Positions 53,443-63,935 of a stretch of 64,000 bases of DNA are shown piece after piece (positions within the stretch are counted from its first letter, which is position 1; every line of letters begins with the position of its first letter). Origin of the DNA: Dechloromonas sp. TW-R-39-2 (GTDB lineage: Bacteria; Pseudomonadota; Gammaproteobacteria; Burkholderiales; Rhodocyclaceae); contig NZ_CP045202.1 of the NCBI RefSeq assembly GCF_016864195.1, forward strand, positions 992,001-1,056,000, read 5' to 3'. Under the pieces are notes generated by a model. The model made no database searches. It saw nothing but the letters and a program-made list of their open reading frames with translations, and was not told where the DNA came from. A program made the translations under genes and the position numbers.

Positions 53443-53868
53443 ATGCCGATGGAATTTATCAATCAGAACATCCTGCTCATTTCGCTGGTGGCCATGAGCG
53501 CCTTTGGTTTGCTCATGCCCTTGCTCAAGGGGCGTCGTGCCAACGAGTTGAGTCCCGCCGAGGCGACCCAGCTGATCAATCGGGAAGATGCGCATATCGT
53601 CGATGTGCGCGAGGCTGATGAATTTGCCGCCGGCCACTTGCCGGAAGCCAGGCACATTCCGCTAGCCAAGCTGGCTGAACGAGCCGGTGAACTCGAAAAA
53701 TTCAAGGACAAGCCGCTGATCATCTGTTGTGCCGCCGGCATGCGTTCGGCCAAAGGATGTGGCGAGCTGGGCAAACTTGGTTTTGCCAAGGTGTACAGCC
53801 TGGCAGGCGGGGTTGATGCCTGGGTGGGCGCCGGTTACCCGGTCAAGAAGGGTAACCGCAACAAATGA
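53443..53868 (+). CDS. Membrane-anchored rhodanese-domain sulfurtransferase
   Basis: 141 residues. One N-terminal transmembrane helix (ILLISLVAMSAFGLLMPLL) is followed by a rhodanese domain (about 38-135) with DAHIVDVREADEFAAGHLPEA and the active-site loop LIICCAAGMRSAKG, in which the cysteine carries persulfide. It transfers sulfur or handles thiosulfate and persulfides at the membrane. It follows the ArsR gene by four bases and overlaps grxC by ATGA, so the three form one operon. Confidence 0.94.
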   Translation: MPMEFINQNILLISLVAMSAFGLLMPLLKGRRANELSPAEATQLINREDAHIVDVREADEFAAGHLPEARHIPLAKLAERAGELEKFKDKPLIICCAAGMRSAKGCGELGKLGFAKVYSLAGGVDAWVGAGYPVKKGNRNK

Positions 53869-54125
53869 GCGCGCATGTCCTGATGTATACGACCGCTGTT
53901 TGTCCTTACTGCGTGCGAGCCAAGCAATTGCTGGCGGCACGGGGTGTGACGGGCATCGAAGAGGTTCGGGTTGATCTCGATCCGGCGCGTCGCGAGGAAA
54001 TGATGCAGCGCACGCAGCGGCGTACCGTGCCGCAAATTTATATTGGCGAGACGCATGTCGGTGGTTGCGACGACCTGATTGCGCTCGATGCGGCAGGCAA
54101 GCTCAAACCCTTGCTTGACGCCTGA
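53865..54125 (+). CDS. grxC: Glutaredoxin 3
   Basis: 86 residues, the usual GrxC length. Active-site CPYC in YTTAVCPYCVRAKQLL, TVPQIYIGETHVGGCDDL with the cis-proline and glutathione-binding residues. It reduces protein and mixed disulfides with glutathione. The start overlaps the rhodanese stop. grxC-secB-gpsA is a conserved order in proteobacteria, and the sulfur-related neighbours upstream suggest joint response to thiol stress. Confidence 0.96.
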   Translation: MSAHVLMYTTAVCPYCVRAKQLLAARGVTGIEEVRVDLDPARREEMMQRTQRRTVPQIYIGETHVGGCDDLIALDAAGKLKPLLDA

Positions 54126-54158
54126 ACCCGATAACCATTAATTCACTGAAAGAAAATC

Positions 54159-54620
54159 ATGGAACAAAACGAACAGCCCGTCTTCGGTATTGAAAAGCTC
54201 TACGTCAAGGATCTCTCCATCGAAGTGCCGAATGCGCCGGAAATCTTCCTGGAGAGCGAAGCTCCGCAGGTTGAAATCAGCCTGAACACCGGTGGCCGTG
54301 GCGTTGGTGAAGGTGTTTTCGAAGTGGTGCTGACGGTGACGGTGACTGCCAAACTGGGCGAAAAGACGGTTTTCCTGGTTGAAGTCGGTCAGGCCGGTGT
54401 TTTCCGCATCATGAATGTGCCGGATGAGCAAATCGAGCCGCTGATTGCCGTTGCTTGCCCGAACCTGCTGTTCCCGTATGCCCGTGAAGCCATTTCGACG
54501 GCGGTAACCCGTGCCGGTTTCTCGCCGATCGTGCTCCAGCCGGTTAATTTCGAATCGATGTACATGCAGCGTCTGCAAGAGCAGGCTGCTGCAGAGCAAC
54601 CAGAAGCAACGCTGCAATAA
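54159..54620 (+). CDS. secB: Protein-export chaperone SecB
   Basis: 153 residues. FGIEKLYVKDLSIEVPNAPEIF opens the fold, and the C-terminal LLFPYAREAISTAVTRAGFSP and PVNFESMYMQRLQEQA are signature segments. The tetramer keeps precursors unfolded for SecA at the membrane. It lies 33 bases after grxC with a good site (GAAAGAAAATC, weak Shine-Dalgarno) and is followed closely by an SH3-domain protein and gpsA. Confidence 0.97.
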   Translation: MEQNEQPVFGIEKLYVKDLSIEVPNAPEIFLESEAPQVEISLNTGGRGVGEGVFEVVLTVTVTAKLGEKTVFLVEVGQAGVFRIMNVPDEQIEPLIAVACPNLLFPYAREAISTAVTRAGFSPIVLQPVNFESMYMQRLQEQAAAEQPEATLQ

Positions 54621-54623
54621 GCC

Positions 54624-55070
54624 ATGACCATCTGGCGCCGGGCACTGCCCTTCATTGCATTGCTCGGTGCTGCAGGTGCAGCACCGGCTGTCGATTATCG
54701 TTCGGTCGATGTGCCGGCAGCCGTGCTTTATGATTCACCTTCGCAGAAGGGCAAGAAGCTCTATCTGATCAAGGCGCAGACACCGGTCGAGGTGATTGTT
54801 CGTCTTGAGGGGTGGTTCAAGATTCGCGATGCCGAAGGCTCGCTGGCCTGGGTTGAGTCGCGCTATCTCGGCGATCGCCGGACGCTCGTTGTGACAGCGC
54901 TGAAGGCTGAAATCCGTCAATCGGACAAGGCTGACTCTCCTGTTGTGCTCGAACTCGACAAGTGGGTGGCGGTTGAACTGGTCGAGCCGGCTTCGCCGGG
55001 ATGGGCCAAGGTGCGCCATCGTGATGGTGTGACCGGCTATATTCGTTCGACGCAGGTCTGGGGCCTATGA
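54624..55070 (+). CDS. Exported protein with SH3-like domains
   Basis: 148 residues. A signal peptide (about residues 6-20, [16 protein letters not shown]) precedes two bacterial SH3-like units: [19 protein letters not shown] to [11 protein letters not shown] (about 25-80) and [19 protein letters not shown] to [13 protein letters not shown] (about 90-147). The domain type binds peptidoglycan or regulates cell-wall enzymes in other proteins. The function here is unknown. It starts three bases after secB and overlaps gpsA by ATGA, so it is part of the grxC-secB-gpsA operon. Confidence 0.9.
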   Translation: MTIWRRALPFIALLGAAGAAPAVDYRSVDVPAAVLYDSPSQKGKKLYLIKAQTPVEVIVRLEGWFKIRDAEGSLAWVESRYLGDRRTLVVTALKAEIRQSDKADSPVVLELDKWVAVELVEPASPGWAKVRHRDGVTGYIRSTQVWGL

Positions 55071-56056
55071 AAATTACGTTGCTCGGCGCAGGCGCCTGGG
55101 GCACGGCGTTGGCGATTGCCTTTGCCGGCAAGCATGATGTCACGCTGTGGTCGCGCGAAGAGGATGTCGCAGTCGACTTGCTGAATACCCGCGAAAACAA
55201 ACGCTTCTTTCCGGGCTATCGCTTGCCTGAGTCGGTTGCTGTGTCGACCGATTTTTCTGCGGCAGTAGCTTCGGCCGAGTTGTTGGTCATCTCGACGCCG
55301 ATTGCCGGTTTGCGTCCGACGGCTGAGCGCCTCAAAACCCTGAATTGCACGCTGCCATTGCTTTGGGTGTGCAAGGGCTTTGAGGCAGGGACGGGCCTGT
55401 TGCCGCACCAGGTTGTCATTGATGTGCTGGGCCTGGGTGTCGTTTGTGGCGCGTTGTCCGGCCCCAGCTTTGCCGAAGAAGTGGCGGCCGGTCAGCCGAC
55501 CGCCGTGGCGCTGGCGACCAATCACCCCGAGTTTGCCCGCGAAGCGGCCCGTCAGTTGCACACCAGTCGTTTGCGCATTTATGCCAATGATGATCTGGTT
55601 GGCGTCGAAGTGGGCGGGGCGGTCAAGAATGTCATGGCGATTGCGACAGGGACATGCGATGGTTTGGGTCTTGGTCTGAACACCCGCGCTGCGCTGATGA
55701 CGCGAGGCCTGGCTGAAATTGCCCGTCTCGGGTTGGCGCTGGGCGCCAGGCGCGAGACTTTCATGGGCTTGGCCGGCATGGGCGACCTGATCCTGACGTG
55801 CACCGGCGACCTGTCGCGCAATCGCCGTGTCGGGCTGGCCTTGGCGGAGGGCAAGTCCCTGCCGCAAATTCTTGAAGAGCTCGGGCATGTGGCCGAGGGG
55901 GTCTATACGGCACGCGAAGTCGATCGTCTGGCTCGCCAGTATTCGGTCGATATGCCGATCAGTGCCGCTGTGGCTGCCGTGCTTGATGGCCGTCTGAATG
56001 CAGCGCAGGCGGTCGAGCAGTTGATGGCGCGCGACCCGAAGGAAGAGCTGGCTTAA
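55067..56056 (+). CDS. gpsA: Glycerol-3-phosphate dehydrogenase (NAD(P)+)
   Basis: 329 residues. The Rossmann motif [20 protein letters not shown] opens the protein, followed by [37 protein letters not shown] and the catalytic-lysine segment [24 protein letters not shown]. It makes sn-glycerol 3-phosphate for phospholipids. The gene overlaps the SH3 gene by ATGA and its 3' end overlaps trmL tail to tail by four bases. Confidence 0.97.
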   Translation: MKITLLGAGAWGTALAIAFAGKHDVTLWSREEDVAVDLLNTRENKRFFPGYRLPESVAVSTDFSAAVASAELLVISTPIAGLRPTAERLKTLNCTLPLLWVCKGFEAGTGLLPHQVVIDVLGLGVVCGALSGPSFAEEVAAGQPTAVALATNHPEFAREAARQLHTSRLRIYANDDLVGVEVGGAVKNVMAIATGTCDGLGLGLNTRAALMTRGLAEIARLGLALGARRETFMGLAGMGDLILTCTGDLSRNRRVGLALAEGKSLPQILEELGHVAEGVYTAREVDRLARQYSVDMPISAAVAAVLDGRLNAAQAVEQLMARDPKEELA

Positions 56057-56517
56057 GCCGCGCCCTTGAAGCCGCTTTGACGCCAGGCTTCAAACACGGT
56101 CACGGCAGTGGCATTCGATAAATTCAGACTGCGCTGATCTGCCTGCATGGGCAGGCGGAGTCTGTTTTCCGGCAAGAATTCAGCCAGTATCTCGGGCGGC
56201 AGGCCGCTGGTTTCCCGTCCAAAAACAAACACATCATTGTCGTTCAGTGTGGTCGAGAACGGGTTGGCATGGCCCTTGGTGGTCATTGCAAACATCCGGC
56301 GATGCCCCAGGGCCTGACGACAGGCTGCCCAGTCGGAGTGGCGAACGACGCGGGCGTATTCGTGATAGTCCAGTCCGGCCCGGCGCAAGCCCTTGTCGTC
56401 GATATTGAAACCCAGCGGTTCAACAAGATGCAGTTCGGTGCCGGTATTGGCGCACAAACGAATGATGTTGCCGGTATTGGGCGGAATTTCGGGCTGGTAG
56501 AGAACGACGGCGACCAC
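56053..56517 (-). CDS. trmL: tRNA (cytidine/uridine-34-2'-O)-methyltransferase
   Basis: 154 residues, SPOUT family. [21 protein letters not shown] opens it, [24 protein letters not shown] is the TrmL signature, and [15 protein letters not shown] and [23 protein letters not shown] form the trefoil-knot SAM pocket. It methylates the wobble ribose of tRNA-Leu isoacceptors. Short length without an N-terminal RNA-binding domain is typical. It is downstream of comF on the same strand with a 53-base gap. Confidence 0.96.
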   Translation of the reverse strand: MVAVVLYQPEIPPNTGNIIRLCANTGTELHLVEPLGFNIDDKGLRRAGLDYHEYARVVRHSDWAACRQALGHRRMFAMTTKGHANPFSTTLNDNDVFVFGRETSGLPPEILAEFLPENRLRLPMQADQRSLNLSNATAVTVFEAWRQSGFKGAA

Positions 56518-56570
56518 GATGTAATTGGCTGGGTTCGGAGGGGGCGGATTAAAGCACGAATTGATCGTGA

Positions 56571-57290
56571 TTAGTGTTTCAGGGTCCGTGCGGCAACGAC
56601 AACGCTGACTGTTCCCGCGCCATGTATTTTCAGAATACGAGCGGATTCATTCAGGGTTGCGCCGGTTGTCATCACGTCATCAACCAGCAAAATGCGCTGC
56701 CCAGTGTAGTCTTTGCTGCATTCGAATGCACCGGCCACGTTTTTATGGCGCTCCTTGTGCGGCAAATCGGCTTGTGGCCGGGTGGCTCGCGTTCGTTGCA
56801 GGTGGTGATAGTCGACCGGTCGGTCTAGGACCTTGCCCAGTGCGCGCGCTATTTCCATGGATTGGTTGAAGCCGCGTTCGAGCAAACGGGCCGGATGCAA
56901 TGGCAGTGGAATGATCAAGTCGTGGTCGCTTGCTGTCAGTTGCGTGGACAGCCGCTCTCCGAACCATTCCGCGACAGATAACTGGTGACCGTATTTCAGG
57001 CTGTGAATGATGCGGTCGACCGGGAAATCGTAGCGAAATCCGGCGATCACCTTGTCGAAGTGCGGTGCTTTGTGGAGGCAGGCGCCGCAACGTTCGCCGT
57101 AGCTGGTCTGCTCGGCGCAGGATGGGCAGCATTGGGGCGGCATGCCGGGTAGTTCGGCAAGGCAGTCGGCGCAGATCACGCGGCTGGCGCTATTTTCTCC
57201 GCAGAGTAGGCAACTGCCGGGAAGCGCATTCGAAAGTCCCTGCGCAACATGCTTTAACGCTTGCCGCAGGGGCTGGGGTAAAATTGACAT
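56571..57290 (-). CDS. ComF-family phosphoribosyltransferase
   Basis: 239 residues. The N-terminal zinc-binding region has [21 protein letters not shown] and [21 protein letters not shown]. The PRT motif is [24 protein letters not shown], and [24 protein letters not shown] is the ComF signature. Homologues (ComF/GntX) act in DNA uptake or in unknown metabolism. It is divergent from bioB, and in many betaproteobacteria comF precedes bioC/bioB genes. Confidence 0.93.
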   Translation of the reverse strand: MSILPQPLRQALKHVAQGLSNALPGSCLLCGENSASRVICADCLAELPGMPPQCCPSCAEQTSYGERCGACLHKAPHFDKVIAGFRYDFPVDRIIHSLKYGHQLSVAEWFGERLSTQLTASDHDLIIPLPLHPARLLERGFNQSMEIARALGKVLDRPVDYHHLQRTRATRPQADLPHKERHKNVAGAFECSKDYTGQRILLVDDVMTTGATLNESARILKIHGAGTVSVVVAARTLKH

Positions 57291-57370
57291 GATTCAGAGC
57301 GTCCTCGATAATCCATAATTACCGTTGTTTTCGTATCTGATTTTTATCGTTTATTTTCGCAAGGCCACTC

Positions 57371-58354
57371 ATGCAAGCAAGCACTCTCGCCGCTGTTTCT
57401 TCCACTCCGCAGTCTGCTCCTGCCCGTCGCTGGACGGCCGAGGAGGTGCTCGCCCTGTACGAGCTGCCGCTCATGGATCTGATCTGGCGCGCCCAGGGCG
57501 TGCATCGCGAAAATTTCGATCCGAACGCCATTCAACGCTCGACGCTGCTTTCGGTCAAGACCGGTGGCTGTTCCGAGGACTGTAGCTATTGCTCACAGTC
57601 GGCGCGCTATGAAACCGATACCCAGCGCGAACGCCTGATGCCACTCGACGAGGTCGTTGCTGCTGCCAAGGCTGCCAAGGACAAGGGGGCTTCCCGTTTC
57701 TGCATGGGCGCTGCCTGGAAGGGGCCGAAAGACAACGATCTTGACCGCGTGCTCGACATGGTCCGTGAGGTCAAGGCCCTCGGCATGCAGACGTGTGTCA
57801 CGCTCGGTATGCTCAAGGACGGTCAGGCTGAAAAGCTGAAAGAAGCCGGCCTGGATTACTACAACCACAATCTCGATACGGACAAGGAGTTCTACGGTCA
57901 GGTGATCAAGAGCCATACGCACGATGATCGTCTCGATACGCTCGAGCAGGTGCGTGATGCCGGGATCAATGTTTGTTCCGGCGGGATTATCGGCATGGGC
58001 GAATCGCGCAAGAATCGCGCCGCACTGATCGTCCAGTTGGCCAATCTGCCGAAGCCGCCTGAATCCGTGCCAATCAACAACCTGGTGCCGATTCCGGGGA
58101 CGCCGCTGGCCGCTAACGAGCGTCTTGATCCATTCGAGTTCGTCCGGACCATCGCCGCCGCCCGCATCGCCATGCCTTCCTCCTGGGTGCGCCTCTCGGC
58201 CGGTCGTCAGGAAATGACCGACGAACTCCAGACGCTGTGCTTCCTGGCTGGCGCTAATTCGATGTTCTACGGTGACCGTCTGTTGACCACCAATAATCCG
58301 GAAGCCGATCGCGACGACGCATTGTTTGCCCGCTTGGGCGTCAAGGCGGTTTGA
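57371..58354 (+). CDS. bioB: Biotin synthase
   Basis: 327 residues, radical SAM. The 4Fe-4S motif is C67, C71 and C74 in [51 protein letters not shown] and [12 protein letters not shown] are conserved. It inserts sulfur into dethiobiotin. The ATG at 57371 is within a 79-base gap from comF, and the gene overlaps bioC by TTGA, suggesting coupling. bioA, bioF and bioD are not in the window. Confidence 0.98.
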   Translation: MQASTLAAVSSTPQSAPARRWTAEEVLALYELPLMDLIWRAQGVHRENFDPNAIQRSTLLSVKTGGCSEDCSYCSQSARYETDTQRERLMPLDEVVAAAKAAKDKGASRFCMGAAWKGPKDNDLDRVLDMVREVKALGMQTCVTLGMLKDGQAEKLKEAGLDYYNHNLDTDKEFYGQVIKSHTHDDRLDTLEQVRDAGINVCSGGIIGMGESRKNRAALIVQLANLPKPPESVPINNLVPIPGTPLAANERLDPFEFVRTIAAARIAMPSSWVRLSAGRQEMTDELQTLCFLAGANSMFYGDRLLTTNNPEADRDDALFARLGVKAV

Positions 58355-59229
58355 ACACCACTTTCGTCGACCGGCAGCAAGTCGGTCGACGGTTTTCCCG
58401 CGTTGCGGCGAATTACGATCAGGCCGATTTTTTCGTCCGCGAGATCGATCGTCGGATGCAGGACCGGCTTGACTACGTCAAGCTTGCCCCCCGGCAAATC
58501 CTTGATCTCGGCTGCGCTCGCGGCGGCAGCTTTGCGGCCCTGTCGACGCGTTATCCGGAAGCGCATTTGCTCGGGCTGGATCTTTCGCCGGCCATGCTGC
58601 AAGCTGCCCAACCGCGCCGCGCGGGCTGGCAGCGCTGGTTGGGGATGGGCGCCTCGAATCAGCCAGCCCTTCTGGCGGCCGACGCAGCCCATTTGCCCAT
58701 CAAATCGCGGTCGACCGCGCTGATCTGGTCAAATCTGCTGCTCCACTGGCTGGATGATCCTTTGCCGGCACTGGCTGAAGCGCATCGCGTGCTTGAAGTG
58801 GGCGGTTTGCTGATGTTCTCGACGCTGGGGCCTGATTCGCTCAAGGAGTTGCGTACGGCATTCGGTGATGGTTACGCACACACCCAGCGTTTCATCGACA
58901 TGCATGATCTGGGTGACATGCTGGTCGGCTGCGGTTTCAGCGATCCGGTGATGGACATGGAAGTGATCACGCTGACTTATGATGATCTCGATGCCATGTT
59001 TGCCGAGTTAAGGGCTGCCGGCTCCAGTTGTGCGATGAAAGCCCGACGGCATGGCCTGACTGGCCGGCAAGTGTTAAGTGACGCACGTCAGGCGTACGAA
59101 GCAATGCGCCGGGATGGCAAGTTGCCGGCGACCTTCGAGGTGGTTTATGGCCACGCCTGGAAGCCGGAGCCAAAGCAGGCGCCGGACGGGCGTGCGATCG
59201 TTCGCTTCGACCTGCCGCGCGCTAAATGA
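58351..59229 (+). CDS. bioC: Malonyl-ACP O-methyltransferase, TTG start
   Basis: 292 residues. SAM-dependent methyltransferase: [53 protein letters not shown] and [12 protein letters not shown] are typical of BioC, which primes pimelate synthesis for biotin. The start is a TTG that overlaps the bioB stop (TTGA), with AAGGCGG seven bases upstream; there is no ATG near the conserved N-terminus. The gene ends exactly where the convergent msrQ gene ends. Confidence 0.94.
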   Translation: MNTTFVDRQQVGRRFSRVAANYDQADFFVREIDRRMQDRLDYVKLAPRQILDLGCARGGSFAALSTRYPEAHLLGLDLSPAMLQAAQPRRAGWQRWLGMGASNQPALLAADAAHLPIKSRSTALIWSNLLLHWLDDPLPALAEAHRVLEVGGLLMFSTLGPDSLKELRTAFGDGYAHTQRFIDMHDLGDMLVGCGFSDPVMDMEVITLTYDDLDAMFAELRAAGSSCAMKARRHGLTGRQVLSDARQAYEAMRRDGKLPATFEVVYGHAWKPEPKQAPDGRAIVRFDLPRAK

Positions 59230-59919
59230 CTACTTGGGCCGCTGCCTGAAAAAATGTAGCGGCTTGGTGGTGGTCGGTGCAGTAGCGGGTATGGCCTTGC
59301 GCTGCCGTTCCCTGATTCTCCAGCCAAGCAATGCGACGAGTGCGGCACTGCCGGCGATTGGCCAGATCAGGGCATCTGCCTTGCTTTGCCACAGGTAGTG
59401 GATGGCTGCCAAAATGCCGATCAGATAGATGTTGCGGTGCAATTCCTGCCAGCGGCGACCGCCCAGTTGCCGTATGGTCACCTGGTTTGAGGTGGCAGCC
59501 AGGGGAGTCAGCAACACGAAGGCAGCGAAGCCAATTGCGATGAATGGCCGCTTCAAAATATCCCTGGCGATCTCGTCGACCGCGAAAGCGTGCTGAAACC
59601 CGACGAATGAAAGAGCGTGCAGTGCCGCATAGAAAAAGGCGAACAAGCCCAGCATGCGGCGCAAGCGAAGCAGCCAGTGCCATTGTGTCAGGCTGCGTAG
59701 CGGCGAGATGCTTAGCGTCAGCAGCAAGAAACTGAACGTCCAGAAACCGGTACGCCGTTGGATAAATTCGGCAGGCTGTGTGCCAAGGTCGCCAGCCCAT
59801 GCCGCCTGGACCAAGCATCCAAAAGGGATCAGGGCGAGGGAAAAAAGCAGGGCCTTGAGCCAGCTGAGCTCTTTGCTATCGGGGTGCCAGGCAATTGCCC
59901 GGTGTTCTCTTGCGGTCAT
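59230..59919 (-). CDS. msrQ: Heme-binding membrane subunit MsrQ (YedZ family)
   Basis: 229 residues with six hydrophobic segments. The ferric-reductase-like domain has FWTFSFLLLTLSISPLRSL, RRMLGLFAFFYAALHALSF and HRNIYLIGILAAIHYLW, with the histidines that bind heme b. MsrQ passes electrons to MsrP, which repairs oxidised methionine in the periplasm. The usual partner msrP is not adjacent; upstream, six bases away on the same strand, is an HDOD gene. It is convergent with bioC, with no gap. Confidence 0.92.
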   Translation of the reverse strand: MTAREHRAIAWHPDSKELSWLKALLFSLALIPFGCLVQAAWAGDLGTQPAEFIQRRTGFWTFSFLLLTLSISPLRSLTQWHWLLRLRRMLGLFAFFYAALHALSFVGFQHAFAVDEIARDILKRPFIAIGFAAFVLLTPLAATSNQVTIRQLGGRRWQELHRNIYLIGILAAIHYLWQSKADALIWPIAGSAALVALLGWRIRERQRKAIPATAPTTTKPLHFFRQRPK

Positions 59920-59924
59920 CCGGT

Positions 59925-60767
59925 TCAGGCTGCGAGAGCCTGTTTTAGTTCCTTGATGTCTTCTTCTGCATCTTCGATCAAATCGGCAAAGCGTTCTTGG
60001 TCAATTTTGCGGAGCGCCGACTCCTCCGGGGGCAGGCCGGCTTCGAGCCAGTCGTGGTCGCAACCGGCAAGCAGGTTGGCAAAATACAAGACATCGCTAA
60101 CGGAGCAGGGGGTTTCGACGTTCTGCAACCGGTCGTGCTCACGGACTGCGGTGGTGATGTTTTCTGGCAGACCGAGAACGTGCAACAGGCTTTCGCCAAT
60201 GCTGCCATGCCAGCCGATCAGCAATTCAAGCATGTGGCTTCTGTCGTTGCTGTATTCAGGAAATTCCGCTGCGCAGTACAGGAGATAAAAAATCCCGATA
60301 TCGTGCACCAGCCCGGCCAGCATCGCCTGATCCGGATTGATGCGACCAAGGCGGCGAGCCAGTACGCGGGCGATGGCGGCAACCTGCAGGGAGTGTTCCC
60401 AGGCGTTTCGGGCAATGTCGGTAAAGCTGGCCAGGTTTCTCGAGCGCAACATCTGGTCCAGCGCCACAGCCAGCGAGGTTGTGCGCACAACCTCAAAGCC
60501 CAGGCGGCTGATGGCGCTGGCCAGGTCGCTGATTTGCCGGCCGCTGGTGTTGTAGCTTGCCGAATTTGCCAGGCGCAGAAGTTTGCTCGAAATCAGGGGC
60601 TCGACACTGACGACCTGAGCGACCCGTTCCGTGGTGGCATTCGGGTCGTTCAGTACATTGCGGACGAGTACCGCAGCGTCAAGGCAGGTCGGGAAATTGA
60701 GGTGCCCACAAAGGTTGCGGGCGATTTCGTCCAGGATCGAGAAATGCTTGCTGCGGTCGACGTCCAT
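59925..60767 (-). CDS. HDOD-domain signalling protein
   Basis: 280 residues. An HDOD domain (about 20-215) reads LISSKLLRLANSASYNTSGR and SDLASAISRLGFEVVRTTSLA, then WEHSLQVAAIARVLARRLG and AGLVHDIGIFYLLY, where the HD pair is conserved. HDOD proteins are regulatory relatives of HD-GYP phosphodiesterases with no proven catalysis. The frame opens at 60800 but the ATG at 60767 lies one base after the CBS stop and gives the sensible start. It is in an operon with a CBS-pair protein and msrQ. Confidence 0.88.
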   Translation of the reverse strand: MDVDRSKHFSILDEIARNLCGHLNFPTCLDAAVLVRNVLNDPNATTERVAQVVSVEPLISSKLLRLANSASYNTSGRQISDLASAISRLGFEVVRTTSLAVALDQMLRSRNLASFTDIARNAWEHSLQVAAIARVLARRLGRINPDQAMLAGLVHDIGIFYLLYCAAEFPEYSNDRSHMLELLIGWHGSIGESLLHVLGLPENITTAVREHDRLQNVETPCSVSDVLYFANLLAGCDHDWLEAGLPPEESALRKIDQERFADLIEDAEEDIKELKQALAA

Positions 60768-60768
60768 T

Positions 60769-61200
60769 TCAGCCTGAAATATAGCGTTCCAGTTCGGCAA
60801 TCAGAAATTGCTGGGAACTGATGGTTTCCTTGACCAGGTCGCCAATCGAAATCATGCCGGCGACACTGCTATCGTCATTCAGCACGGGCAGATGCCGGAA
60901 ATGTTTCTCGGTCATCAGGGCCATGCATTCATCCAGGCTTGCCGCTGGTGTCACGTAAGCCACCTTGTCGCTCATGATTTCGCGTACTTGGGTGTCTTTC
61001 GATGTCTTGCCGTGAAGGATGATTTTTCGAGCGTAGTCGCGTTCCGAGAAGATGCCGACCAGTTGTTCGCCATCCAGAACCAGTAGGGCGCCAACATCGT
61101 GCTTGGCCATCACGCTGAGCGCGTGAAAAACGGTGTCGCTTGGTGCTACGACTGCCAGAGGGCGGTCTTTGCTGGCAAGCATTTGCTTAAGTGTTTTCAC
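60769..61200 (-). CDS. Protein with two CBS domains
   Basis: 143 residues. CBS domain 1 (about 5-65) has VVAPSDTVFHALSVMAKHDVGALLVLDG and VGIFSERDYARKI; CBS domain 2 (about 75-135) has VAYVTPAASLDECMALMTEKHFRHLPVL and VAGMISIGDLVKE. Paired CBS domains bind adenine nucleotides such as AMP or SAM. It is a stand-alone CBS pair, common in proteobacteria and of unknown role. It is the first gene of the CBS-HDOD-msrQ unit. Confidence 0.93.
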   Translation of the reverse strand: MKTLKQMLASKDRPLAVVAPSDTVFHALSVMAKHDVGALLVLDGEQLVGIFSERDYARKIILHGKTSKDTQVREIMSDKVAYVTPAASLDECMALMTEKHFRHLPVLNDDSSVAGMISIGDLVKETISSQQFLIAELERYISG

Positions 61201-61282
61201 GGGATGTCTCCTCTGTCGGGTGAGCGTGTTCTTGCTTCTGCAGTCTATCCCGCTGTGTTCTACCTGCCAAGGTCAAAAAAGA

Positions 61283-61304
61283 AAAGGCAGCCGAAGCTGC
61301 CTTT
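61283..61304 (-). terminator. Intrinsic terminator of the cytochrome c4 gene
   Basis: On the reverse strand AAAGGCAGC pairs with GCTGCCTTT around a 4-base loop, followed by a T-rich run, 23 bases beyond the stop. Confidence 0.9.
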
Positions 61305-61326
61305 GCATTGGGTTTTCTGCCTTGGC

Positions 61327-61962
61327 TTAACGCAGGCCGGCGGCGTATTCCGATACGGCCTTGATTTCAACGTCCGAAAGCTTGGCGGCGATCGTGCGCA
61401 TCATTTTTTCCGGGTCGTTGGCGCGTTCGTCGGCGCGGAATGCTTTCAGTTGGGCTTCGGTGTATTCCGGGAACTGGCCAGCCAGCTTCGGATACTGTGC
61501 CGGCAGACCTGCGCCAGCCGGGCCGTGACAGCCTGCACAGGCAGGAACGCCCTTCTTGTAGTCGCCTTGGCGCCACAGTTTCTGGCCCAGAGCAATCTTG
61601 GTTTCATCCTTGGCAGATGCCGGCTTGGCTTTCTGGCTGGCAAACCAGGCGGCGACATTTTTCATGTCGTCGTCAGAAAGCGGTGCGGCCATGCCACCCA
61701 TGATCGGGTTGTTGCGGGCAGCCGGCTTGCCATCGGCAGCCTTGAAATTCTTCAGTTGCTTGTAGATGTACTCTTCAACCTGGCCAGCCAGATGCGGATT
61801 GGCTGAAGCGGCGCTGTTGCCGTCGGCGCCGTGACAGGCGACACAAACGGTCTCGGCAATAACCTTGCCCTTGGCAGGGTCGGCTTTGGTTTTGGCTTCT
61901 TCGGAAGCGTTGGCGATGAAACTGGTGGCGAGAAGGACTGCCATTGCCGCTGTACGGATCAT
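61327..61962 (-). CDS. Diheme cytochrome c4
   Basis: 211 residues. A signal peptide (RTAAMAVLLATSFIANA) is followed by two cytochrome c domains with CVACH and CAGCH heme-attachment motifs (about residues 40 and 138) and distal methionines near MGGMA and EKMMRTIA. It shuttles electrons in the periplasm to a terminal oxidase. The frame is open to 61983, but AAGGAG eight bases before the ATG at 61962 fixes the start. It is divergent from engB, the common order in beta- and gammaproteobacteria. Confidence 0.95.
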   Translation of the reverse strand: MIRTAAMAVLLATSFIANASEEAKTKADPAKGKVIAETVCVACHGADGNSAASANPHLAGQVEEYIYKQLKNFKAADGKPAARNNPIMGGMAAPLSDDDMKNVAAWFASQKAKPASAKDETKIALGQKLWRQGDYKKGVPACAGCHGPAGAGLPAQYPKLAGQFPEYTEAQLKAFRADERANDPEKMMRTIAAKLSDVEIKAVSEYAAGLR

Positions 61963-62071
61963 TTTCGAACTCCTTGTGCGCATCTCGAGGCGCTTTTGAC
62001 CGGGACTGAAGTTACAAACCTGCTATTCTATAGCAGTTCTCCGCCGCGTTGGCGGGTCTTCCGAGTTTTTT

Positions 62072-62755
62072 ATGCCTCTGTTCCAAAAGGCGGTTTTCTT
62101 AACCACCGTTGCCAATCTCCGTGATTTACCCGCCGACTCTGTTCGGGAAGTAGCCTTCGCAGGCCGCTCCAATGCCGGTAAATCTTCTGCCATCAACACC
62201 CTGGCCGGTCGCGTGCGTCTGGCTTTCGTCAGCAAGACGCCGGGGCGAACCCAGCACCTGAATTATTTTACCTTGGCCGAGGGCAAGTACTTTGTCGACT
62301 TGCCTGGTTATGGCTACGCCAAGGCGCCCGAAGCGATTCGTTCGCAGTGGGAAGGGCTGATTGGGCCATATCTCAGCGAACGCGACCAACTGGCCGGTTT
62401 GGTGGTCATCATGGATATCCGTCGTCCGATGACGGATCTTGATCTGAAGTTGATCGACTGGTTCCGGCCGACCGGTCGCCCGATTCATATTCTGCTTTCC
62501 AAGGCAGACAAGCTCAGTCGACAGCAGCAAACCAAGGTGCTGCGTTCGGTGAAGGCCGAAGTGGCGACCTGGGGCGATGCGGCCCTGTACTCTGTGCAAC
62601 TCTTTTCCAGTCTGAAGAAGATGGGGGTTGAGGATGCCGAGGAGGTGCTGGCTGGCTGGCTGGATATGGAATACAAGCGCCCGGCTGTTGTTGCGCCGAA
62701 GCCAAAAAACAAAGTGCCCCCGGCTAAGGGGGGGCCGGGGGCAAAAATGCCCTGA
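62072..62755 (+). CDS. engB: Ribosome biogenesis GTPase EngB (YsxC/YihA)
   Basis: 227 residues. The G1 loop is [20 protein letters not shown]3 is [11 protein letters not shown], and G4 is [13 protein letters not shown]. The GTPase helps assemble the 50S subunit. A C-terminal tail of about 20 residues ([18 protein letters not shown]) is Pro/Gly/Lys rich and is coded by a segment with a 9-bp GC hairpin (62716-62742). Upstream it is divergent from cytochrome c4. Confidence 0.96.
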   Translation: MPLFQKAVFLTTVANLRDLPADSVREVAFAGRSNAGKSSAINTLAGRVRLAFVSKTPGRTQHLNYFTLAEGKYFVDLPGYGYAKAPEAIRSQWEGLIGPYLSERDQLAGLVVIMDIRRPMTDLDLKLIDWFRPTGRPIHILLSKADKLSRQQQTKVLRSVKAEVATWGDAALYSVQLFSSLKKMGVEDAEEVLAGWLDMEYKRPAVVAPKPKNKVPPAKGGPGAKMP

Positions 62756-62882
62756 CGTGGTCAGAGCGCCCGCTCAGGGAGGTGAAGCGGGAGACAGCGC
62801 GAGCCATCTGCAGACTCTGACGTGTGTCAATGCCAAAAGTTCCGCGCTGCTGGAAAATATTCGCTGATTTTTTCGAGGTTGA

Positions 62883-63887
<1,005 letters not shown>

Positions 63888-63903
63888 GCGGTTGGCAGCC
63901 TTT

Positions 63904-63931
63904 AAAAAGGGCGGCCCAGGCCGCCCTTTTT
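63904..63931. terminator. Bidirectional intrinsic terminator after hemB
   Basis: AAAAAGGGCGGCC pairs with GGCCGCCCTTTTT with almost no loop, 16 bases after the hemB stop. The flanking A- and T-runs let it work on both strands. Confidence 0.92.
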
Positions 63932-63935
63932 GCGT

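Noticed and set aside
62716..62742. 9-bp GC hairpin at the end of engB as a terminator
   Set aside because: It lies inside the coding sequence before the stop and no U-tract follows, so it is more likely a consequence of the Gly/Pro tail codons.
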